From the NCBI GenBank assembly GCA_963830385.1, contig CAWHMD010000008.1:248001-312000 (forward strand): a stretch of DNA of 64,000 nucleotides, in the 5' to 3' direction. The number at the start of each line of letters is the position of its first letter. The stretch's first letter is position 1. Both the position numbers and the translations under genes were made by a program. This stretch comes from Bog-532 sp963830385 (GTDB lineage: Bacteria > Actinomycetota > Actinomycetes > Streptosporangiales > Streptosporangiaceae). Shown one piece after another: positions 58,496 to 64,000 of this stretch. The notes under the pieces are model-generated. The model was not told where the DNA came from, ran no database searches, and saw only the letters and a program-made list of their open reading frames with translations.

Positions 58496-59363
58496 CAGGG
58501 CCTGTCCCGAACGGATGCGGATCCTGCCCGTCGGCGGGCGCAGCCTGCGCGTGTCCGTCCGGGAAGGGCGGAAAGGGCGGAAGGGAGCGGCTGAGTGCCC
58601 GCCGTTGCTGCTGTGCAACGGCATCGGCGCCAGCCTGGAACTGCTGCAGCCGTTTGTCGACGCGCTCGACCCGCGGCGGCCGGTCATCCGGTTCGACATG
58701 CCGGGCGTCGGCGGCTCGCCCGCCCCGGTCGTCCCCTACCACCTGTTCACGCTGCCGTCGCTGCTGGAAGGCCTGCTCGACGAGCTCGGCTACGACCAGG
58801 CCGACGTGCTCGGCATTTCCTGGGGCGGCGGGCTGGCGCAGCAGTTCGGGCTGAGCCGCCCGGACCGGGTGCGGCGGCTGGTGCTGGTTGCGACCGCGCC
58901 GGGTGCGCTCATGGTCCCCGCCCACCCGCGGGTGCTGCTGCGGATGCTCTCGCCCCGCCGTCACCGGGACCCGGCCTACGCCGAGCGCATCGCCGCCGAG
59001 CTGTACGGGGGCACCGCCCGCGAAGACCCCAACGTGGCCCGTGACCTGCTGCACGCGACCACCCGGCTGGGGCCGGCCCACGGCTACTATTACCAGCTGC
59101 TGGCCGCGTGGGGCTGGACCAGCCTGCCGTGGCTGCCCCGGCTGCGCCCCCCCACCCTGATCCTGGCCGGGGACGACGACCCGATCATCCCGCTGGTCAA
59201 CGCCAAGATCATGCGGCGGCTGATCCCGAACAGCGAGCTGCAGATCTACCACGGTGGTCACCTGGAGCTGGCGGCCGACGCCGGGCGCCTGGCGGCCGCG
59301 GTGGACGCGTTCCTCGACGCCGACCGCCCGACCGACCTCTACGCGAAGGAGGGCCAGCAATGA
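58485..59363 (+). CDS. phaZ: Intracellular medium-chain PHA depolymerase
   Basis: A 292-residue alpha/beta hydrolase of the PhaZ type. LLLCNGIGASLELLQPFVDA, IRFDMPGVGGSPAPVVPYHL, nucleophile elbow VLGISWGGGLAQQFGL, RRLVLVATAPGALMVP, the Asp in LAGDDDPIIPLVNAKIMRRL and the His in IYHGGHLEL are all shared with pseudomonad mcl-PHA depolymerases. It releases 3-hydroxyacids from stored PHA. The start (an ATG inside the end of phaC) overlaps the synthase by 11 bases; another ATG two codons earlier or ten later is possible. The acyl-CoA dehydrogenase gene overlaps its stop. Confidence 0.88.
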   Translation: MTADRACPERMRILPVGGRSLRVSVREGRKGRKGAAECPPLLLCNGIGASLELLQPFVDALDPRRPVIRFDMPGVGGSPAPVVPYHLFTLPSLLEGLLDELGYDQADVLGISWGGGLAQQFGLSRPDRVRRLVLVATAPGALMVPAHPRVLLRMLSPRRHRDPAYAERIAAELYGGTAREDPNVARDLLHATTRLGPAHGYYYQLLAAWGWTSLPWLPRLRPPTLILAGDDDPIIPLVNAKIMRRLIPNSELQIYHGGHLELAADAGRLAAAVDAFLDADRPTDLYAKEGQQ

Positions 59364-60583
59364 CGCAGGCCAGCACATCCCTGGGCGAGCACCTCGGGGA
59401 AGCCCTGGGAACGGACTTCTTCTCCGTCCGCGAGCAGTTCACTGATGAGCAGTGGCAGCACTTCATCGCCGTCCGCCGGTTCGTCGACGAGGAGGTGGTG
59501 CCGGTCGTCGGCCCGTACTGGGAACGGGCGGAGATCTGCTGGCCGCTGGTCCGGCGGCTGCCCGAGCTGGGCATCGTCGGGGAGGACATCAAGGGCTACG
59601 GCTGCGCCGGGATGAGCCCGATGGCCTGCGGGCTGGTCACGATGGAGCTGCATCGCGGCGACGGGAGCCTGGGCGTTTTCCTGGGCGTGCACGCTGGCCT
59701 GGCCATGACCTCGATCGCGATGTGCGGCTCGGAGGAGCAGAAGGCCCGCTGGCTGCCGGACATGGCCCAGATGACCAAGCTGGGGGCGTTCGCGCTGACC
59801 GAGCCCGAACACGGCTCGGACTCGGTCGCCCTGGAGACCTCGGCTCGTCCAGAGAAGGGGGCAGGGGAGGCGGGCGGGGAGTGGGTGCTGAACGGGCGCA
59901 AGCGCTGGATCGGCCTCGGCAGCGTGGCCGACCTGGTCGTCGTCTGGGCCCGCAACACCGAGGACGGCCAGGTCAACGCCTTCGTAGTGGAGAAGGGAAC
60001 GCCGGGCTACCAGGCCGAGGTGATCGAGGGCAAGGTGTCGCTGCGCTCGGTCTGGCAGGCCGAGATCACGCTCGACAACGTGCGGGTACCGGCCGAGAAC
60101 CGGCTGCCGGGAGCGCGCTCGTTCAAGGACACCAGCCGGGTCCTGGCCACTACCCGCAGCACCTGCGCCTGGGGAGCCCTGGGTCACGCCACCGCCGCCT
60201 ACGACGCGGCCCTGCGCTACGCCCAGCAGCGGCGCCAGTTCGGCGAGCCGCTGGCCAGTTTCCAGATCATCCAGCAGCGGCTGGTGTCGATGCTGGCCGA
60301 CCTGACCGCCATGCAGCTGTACTGCCTTCAGATCGGCCGGCTGGCCGAGGCGGGGCGGCTGACCCCGACGGTGGCCGGGCTGGCCAAGATGCACAACACC
60401 AGCAAGGCCCGTGCCATTGCCGCCGAGGCCCGCGACATGCTCGGCGGCAATGGCATCCTGCTCGACTATCAGGTCATCCGGCACATGGTCGACCTCGAGG
60501 CGATCCACACGTTCGAGGGCACCGAGACCATGCAGACGCTGATCGTGGGCCGGGCCATCACCGGCATCGGCGCCTTCACCTAG
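59360..60583 (+). CDS. Acyl-CoA dehydrogenase (glutaryl-CoA dehydrogenase-like)
   Basis: A 407-residue FAD enzyme of beta-oxidation type: FVDEEVVPVVGPYWERAEIC, MELHRGDGSLGVFLGVHAGL, LGAFALTEPEHGSDSVALET, and the C-terminal catalytic Glu in IHTFEGTETMQTLIVGRAIT, as in glutaryl-CoA dehydrogenases (YEGTxxIxxLILGRAITG). The start ATG overlaps the phaZ stop. It is the third gene of a phaC-phaZ-acad operon, linking PHA turnover to fatty acyl-CoA metabolism. The exact acyl substrate (glutaryl or a longer chain) is open. Confidence 0.88.
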   Translation: MTQASTSLGEHLGEALGTDFFSVREQFTDEQWQHFIAVRRFVDEEVVPVVGPYWERAEICWPLVRRLPELGIVGEDIKGYGCAGMSPMACGLVTMELHRGDGSLGVFLGVHAGLAMTSIAMCGSEEQKARWLPDMAQMTKLGAFALTEPEHGSDSVALETSARPEKGAGEAGGEWVLNGRKRWIGLGSVADLVVVWARNTEDGQVNAFVVEKGTPGYQAEVIEGKVSLRSVWQAEITLDNVRVPAENRLPGARSFKDTSRVLATTRSTCAWGALGHATAAYDAALRYAQQRRQFGEPLASFQIIQQRLVSMLADLTAMQLYCLQIGRLAEAGRLTPTVAGLAKMHNTSKARAIAAEARDMLGGNGILLDYQVIRHMVDLEAIHTFEGTETMQTLIVGRAITGIGAFT

Positions 60584-60615
60584 ACGGCCCGGTCCAGTCA
60601 GACGGTCTGGCCCGG

Positions 60616-61179
60616 TTAGACGGTCTCGTTCAGCGGGCGCCGCAGCGGCTCGCCCGCGCGGCTCAGCCGACGGGCCTGGATACCGGCGGTGATCTGCGAG
60701 AACCCGTAGATCAGGCAGTACAGGCCGAACAGCAGCGCCAGGGTGACCGCGCCGTCGCCGGGGCGGGCGAACAGCACCACGCCGAATGCGATCGACACCA
60801 GCCCGGCCAGGATGAACATCGTGCGGGTGCCCGCCGTCTCCCCGCTGCCGAAGCCGGCGAAGATCTCCGCCACGCCGCCCGCCAGCGCCCAGGCCGCCAC
60901 GACGATCACCAGAACCAGCGCGGTAGGACCGGGCCAGACCAGGGCGACGACGCCGGCGGCCAGGTCGATCAGCCCGATCAGCAGGTGACCGAACACCGGC
61001 CCGGCCGAGCGGCTGCCGAAGGCCCGGGCCGTCTGCAGGCCGGCGTCCATGAACGCGTAGACCGCGAACAGGATGACCAGCGCGAGGATGGTCACGCCCG
61101 GCCAGGCGATGGCGACCACTCCCACGACGACCGCGAGAACGCCGAGCAAAATCAACGAGGTCGATAGCGACTTGAACAA
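60616..61179 (-). CDS. HdeD/DUF308-family membrane protein
   Basis: A 187-residue protein with six short hydrophobic segments in three pairs, the HdeD (DUF308) pattern: LGVLAVVVGVVAIAWPGVTI, LIGLIDLAAGVVALVWPGPT and ILAGLVSIAFGVVLFARPGD repeat the GxxxxxxAxxWPG motif. Function in acid resistance is only shown for E. coli; in actinobacteria it is unknown. It is convergent with the acyl-CoA dehydrogenase and divergent from fadD. Confidence 0.85.
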   Translation of the reverse strand: MFKSLSTSLILLGVLAVVVGVVAIAWPGVTILALVILFAVYAFMDAGLQTARAFGSRSAGPVFGHLLIGLIDLAAGVVALVWPGPTALVLVIVVAAWALAGGVAEIFAGFGSGETAGTRTMFILAGLVSIAFGVVLFARPGDGAVTLALLFGLYCLIYGFSQITAGIQARRLSRAGEPLRRPLNETV

Positions 61180-61249
61180 GGCATTCCCTTTCCTAGTCCC
61201 CCCGCCGGGTTGTGGATCACGACGCTACGGCTGGGCGCAGTTGCGTAAG

Positions 61250-61310
61250 AATGTGCCGGCGACACGAGCCTCGCCCGCTTCCTCGGCCCCCCGGCACAGT
61301 ATTTGTGCCG
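61250..61310. promoter_or_regulatory. Conserved regulatory block upstream of fadD (copy B)
   Basis: AATGTGCCGGCGACACGAG is identical to the block upstream of the adk remnant. The inverted repeat CGGCACA-GTATT-TGTGCCG (61292-61310) sits at about the same distance as GCACAAC-C-GTTGTGC does in the other copy. Further shared short blocks (CAGGCTTGA, ACGACCGCCC, CCGGACAATG) lead up to the start codon. A PucR paralogue follows fadD by ten bases. Confidence 0.62.
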
Positions 61311-61385
61311 CCGTACCAACGCCGCGGACCAGGCTTGATCCCCGGGACCGACGACCGCCCGGTCCCGCCGCCGGACAATGAGCGC

Positions 61386-62885
61386 GTGACGAACCTGGCC
61401 CAGAACCTGACCAGCACCACCCGGGCCTACGCCGAGCGGGTGGCCGTGCGAGTGGACAACGCGGCGATGACCTACCGGGCCCTGGACGAGGCGAGCGCCC
61501 GGGTGGCCGGGCTGCTGCGCGAACGCGGCCTGGCGCCCGGTGACCGGGTCGGGCTGATGATGCCCAACGTCGCCGAGGTCCCGGTGGTGTACTACGGGGT
61601 ACTGCGGGCTGGTGGCGTCGTCGTCCCGATGAACCCGCTGCTCAAGGCCAGGGAGGTCGCCTACTACCTGGGCGACTCGGGGGCCGGGCTGATCTTCGCC
61701 TGGCACACCTTCGGGGAGCCGGCCCGCACCGGCGCCGAGGAGGCCGGGGCGGAACTGATCGTGATCGACCCGGTCACGTTCCCCGACCTGCTGGCCTCGG
61801 TCAGCCCGTACCATCCGGTGGCCGACACCGGCGACGAGGACACCGCGGTGATCCTCTACACCTCGGGCACGACCGGCCATCCCAAGGGAGCCGAGCTCAC
61901 CCACGGCAACCTCATCAGCAACACCGAGGTGTCGCGGGCCGACATCGTCCGCGCCCAGCCGGACGACGTGATCTTCGGCGGCCTGCCGCTGTTCCACGTG
62001 TTCGGGCAGACGGTCGCGCTCAACGTGGCGGTGGCGGCCGGCGCCTGCCTTACCCTGCTGCCGCGGTTCGACGCCGAGCACGCCCTGCAGATCATCGCGG
62101 GCCACGGGGTCACCGTCTTCGAGGGCGTGCCGACGATGTACGTGGCCCTGCTGCACCGGCCTGACCGGGCCGACTACGACGTGTCCGCCCTGCGGATGTG
62201 CATCTCCGGCGGCGCGGCCCTGCCGGTCGAGGTGCTGCGCGGCTTCGAGGCGGCCTACGGCGTCCCCGTGCTGGAGGGCTACGGCCTGTCGGAAACCTCG
62301 CCGGTCGCGTCGTTCAACCATCCCGGCCGTGAGCGTAAGCCCGGCTCGATCGGCACCCCGATCCGGGACGTCGAGCTGCGGCTGGTGGACGAGCTCGACC
62401 ACGAGGTCCCGCCGGGCGAGGTGGGTGAGATCGTGATCCGCGGGCCGAACGTGATGAAGGGCTACTGGCAGCGTCCCGAGGCTACAGAGGATGCACTGCG
62501 GTCTGGCTGGTTCCACACCGGTGATCTGGCCCGGGTGGACGAGGACGGCTACTTCTACATCGTCGACCGGAAGAAAGAGCTGATCATCCGCGGTGGTTAC
62601 AACGTCTACCCGCGGGAGATCGAAGAGGTGCTCTACGAGCACCCGGCGGTCGCCGAGGCGGCCGTGATCGGCGTGCCCCACCCGTCCCTCGGGGAGGAGG
62701 TCGCGGCCGCGGTGGCGCTCAAGCCGGGTGCTGACGTCAGCGCCGAGGACCTCCGTGCCTACGTCAAGGGCCAGGTCGCGGCCTACAAGTACCCGCGCCA
62801 CCTGTGGCTGGTGGACGAACTGCCCAAGGGCGCGACCGGCAAGGTGCAAAAACGGGACATCGTCATACCGGCCGGCCTTGTGTAA
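61386..62885 (+). CDS. fadD: Long-/medium-chain fatty acid--CoA ligase
   Basis: A 499-residue AMP-dependent synthetase. ATP motif VILYTSGTTGHPKGAELTHG, LPLFHVFGQTVALNVA, the YGLSETSP motif, WFHTGDLARVDEDGYFYIVD and the hinge RKKELIIRGGYNVYPREIEE, with the catalytic Lys in LPKGATGKVQKRD. It activates free fatty acids to acyl-CoA with loss of PPi. GTG start, aligned with the adk remnant's GTG in the other copy of the control region. It lies next to phaZ/acad and could reactivate 3-hydroxyacids released from PHA, which is inference. Confidence 0.9.
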   Translation: MTNLAQNLTSTTRAYAERVAVRVDNAAMTYRALDEASARVAGLLRERGLAPGDRVGLMMPNVAEVPVVYYGVLRAGGVVVPMNPLLKAREVAYYLGDSGAGLIFAWHTFGEPARTGAEEAGAELIVIDPVTFPDLLASVSPYHPVADTGDEDTAVILYTSGTTGHPKGAELTHGNLISNTEVSRADIVRAQPDDVIFGGLPLFHVFGQTVALNVAVAAGACLTLLPRFDAEHALQIIAGHGVTVFEGVPTMYVALLHRPDRADYDVSALRMCISGGAALPVEVLRGFEAAYGVPVLEGYGLSETSPVASFNHPGRERKPGSIGTPIRDVELRLVDELDHEVPPGEVGEIVIRGPNVMKGYWQRPEATEDALRSGWFHTGDLARVDEDGYFYIVDRKKELIIRGGYNVYPREIEEVLYEHPAVAEAAVIGVPHPSLGEEVAAAVALKPGADVSAEDLRAYVKGQVAAYKYPRHLWLVDELPKGATGKVQKRDIVIPAGLV

Positions 62886-62895
62886 CAATCCGCTG

Positions 62896-64000
62896 GTGGA
62901 CACCGACGTCGCTGCGGTCACCGAGCTGGTGGCAGGAATCGCGGCGGCGGTCAGCCGCCGGGCATCGATGGTGTCCGCCGACGTCTACGAGGTGATCCTG
63001 CGGGACATCCCGGAGCTGCGCAACGACAAGACGCTGCTCGACCTGCTGACCTCCAGCGTGGACAGCAACATCGGCACCTGCCTGCAGGTACTCCGGCACC
63101 AGATCGGGCTGAGCACCGTGCAGGCACCGCCGGCGGCGCTGGAGTACGCCCGTCGGCACGCCCAGCGGGGCACCTCGCTGCCGGCACTGATCCGGTCCTA
63201 CCGTCTGGGGCACACGGTCTTCGCCGACTGGGTGTTCGCCGAACTGCCCCGGCAGACCAGCGACGCCGACCTGATCACCGCGGCCACGCTGAGCATGGCC
63301 AAGACCATTGCCGGCTACATCGACCAGACCTCCGAGGAGGTCGTCGCCGCCTACACCAGCGAACGGGAGCACTGGCTGCGCAAACGCAGCGCTGCGCGGG
63401 CTGCACGGGTCCGGGCCCTGCTGGCGGGGGAGCGGGCCAGCGTGAGCGCGACCGAGGCCACCCTCGGCTACCGGTTGCGCCAGTACCACGTGGGGCTGGT
63501 GTGCTGGGCGGGCGAGACGACGGCCGCGGTCGACAACATCACCCGCCTCGAGCACGCGACCAGCCTCGTCGCCGAGAAGATCGCCGGCCCGGGCGAGCCG
63601 CTGTTCCTGCCACGCGACGAGTTCAGCGCCTGGGCCTGGCTGGCGCTGGGGATCCGGGACCGGTTCGACGTCGCCGGCGCGGCCGCCGACGACGTGGACG
63701 GCGACCTGCACTTCGCCTTCGGGGACGCGGCCCGCGGCATCGACGGATTCTGCCTGACCCACGAGCAGGCTCTGGCCGCGCAGTCGGTCGCGCTGGCGGC
63801 GGCCCCGGTCGCGCCCCGGGTGGTGACGTTCGGGGAGGTCGCGCCGGTGGCGATGATGCTCGGCACACCGGAGCTGCTGCGGGCCTGGGTACTGAGCACG
63901 CTGGCGGGGCTGGCCGCCGACGACGAGCATCACGCCCGGCTGCGTGACACGCTGCTGGTCTTCCTGCGGACCGGGGGCAGCTACAAGGCCACCGCCGAGC
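62896..64000 (+). CDS. PucR-family transcriptional regulator (copy 2), 3' end cut by window
   Basis: 368 codons are visible. It matches copy 1 almost block by block: TSSVDSNIGTCLQVLRHQIG, YARRHAQRGTSLPALIRSYR, YIDQTSEEVVAAYTSE, TLGYRLRQYHVGLVCW, GEPLFLPRDEFSAWAWL and PVAMMLGTPELLRAW. The C-terminal helix-turn-helix begins at FLRTGGSYKATAE and runs off the window. GTG start ten bases after the fadD stop, so it is co-transcribed with the ligase and probably regulates it. Confidence 0.85.
   Translation, partial: MDTDVAAVTELVAGIAAAVSRRASMVSADVYEVILRDIPELRNDKTLLDLLTSSVDSNIGTCLQVLRHQIGLSTVQAPPAALEYARRHAQRGTSLPALIRSYRLGHTVFADWVFAELPRQTSDADLITAATLSMAKTIAGYIDQTSEEVVAAYTSEREHWLRKRSAARAARVRALLAGERASVSATEATLGYRLRQYHVGLVCWAGETTAAVDNITRLEHATSLVAEKIAGPGEPLFLPRDEFSAWAWLALGIRDRFDVAGAAADDVDGDLHFAFGDAARGIDGFCLTHEQALAAQSVALAAAPVAPRVVTFGEVAPVAMMLGTPELLRAWVLSTLAGLAADDEHHARLRDTLLVFLRTGGSYKATAE

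Noticed and set aside
59452..61167. A 571-codon plus-strand frame across the acyl-CoA dehydrogenase and beyond
   Set aside because: Out-of-frame shadow of the dehydrogenase and of the HdeD gene, with Arg/Gly-rich composition.
1..64000. CRISPR array, tRNA/rRNA genes, prophage or secondary-metabolite cluster
   Set aside because: No regularly spaced repeats, no tRNA or rRNA-like sequence and no phage structural, PKS or NRPS motifs were found by reading both strands; short or divergent RNAs could still be missed.

Overview
This is a GC-rich actinobacterial chromosome segment. The evidence is strong GC bias at third codon positions, many GTG starts, an AsnC regulator divergent from a branched-chain-type 2-oxoacid dehydrogenase operon, a PucR-type regulator pair, F420-type LLM oxidoreductases, DUF222/HNH (13E12-like) sequence and a VapBC pair. 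No rRNA, tRNA, CRISPR array or phage module was seen. The genus cannot be fixed from sequence reading alone.

Layout. 0-6.4 kb: truncated pckG, a DUF6069 membrane protein, and an AsnC regulator divergent from an E1-alpha/E1-beta/E2 dehydrogenase operon. 6.3-21 kb: a mixed catabolic and regulatory region with a frameshifted APH-type kinase, alpha/beta hydrolases, a MarR regulator, a secreted M1-like peptidase, PucR, inorganic pyrophosphatase, a decayed adenylate kinase, an AI-2E-type permease, VapBC, a FAS1-like dehydratase, an FMN monooxygenase and an SDR/XRE pair. 21.1-24.4 kb: an IS630-type element that is itself split by a 2-kb insert carrying a broken IS110 transposase and an M15 DD-carboxypeptidase gene. 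24.4-26.4 kb: a secreted protein and two tandem paralogues of unknown family. 26.6-40 kb: an alcohol dehydrogenase, a fused chorismate mutase/prephenate dehydratase/DAHP synthase, TMEM175, cytochrome bd (cydAB), an NCS1 permease with a frameshifted nitrilase, a GMC oxidoreductase, LLM and quinone-type oxidoreductases, and a MarR regulator with a clear operator.

40-63 kb is dominated by polyhydroxyalkanoate (PHA) metabolism. It holds two near-identical phasin genes with matching promoters and terminators, two paralogous XRE regulators, a class I-like PHA synthase, an acetoacetyl-CoA reductase (PhaB type), a class II-like PHA synthase overlapping an intracellular depolymerase (the phaC-phaZ order known from pseudomonads), a second depolymerase-like hydrolase, an acyl-CoA dehydrogenase, an acyl-CoA ligase and a second PucR. 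Interspersed are shikimate dehydrogenase paralogues around an aroQ remnant, a methyltransferase/amine oxidase pair and two sugar-phosphate isomerase-like genes.

Two themes stand out. First, regulatory duplication: the promoter regions of the decayed adk (near 12.8 kb) and of fadD (near 61.3 kb) share several blocks in the same order, each has a GCACA/TGTGC inverted repeat, and each lies close to one of two paralogous PucR genes. The two phasin promoters are likewise near copies. Second, heavy gene decay: at least ten genes are truncated, chimeric or frameshifted. Some single-base frameshifts (APH kinase, nitrilase) could be sequencing errors, but the large deletions and chimeric junctions cannot.
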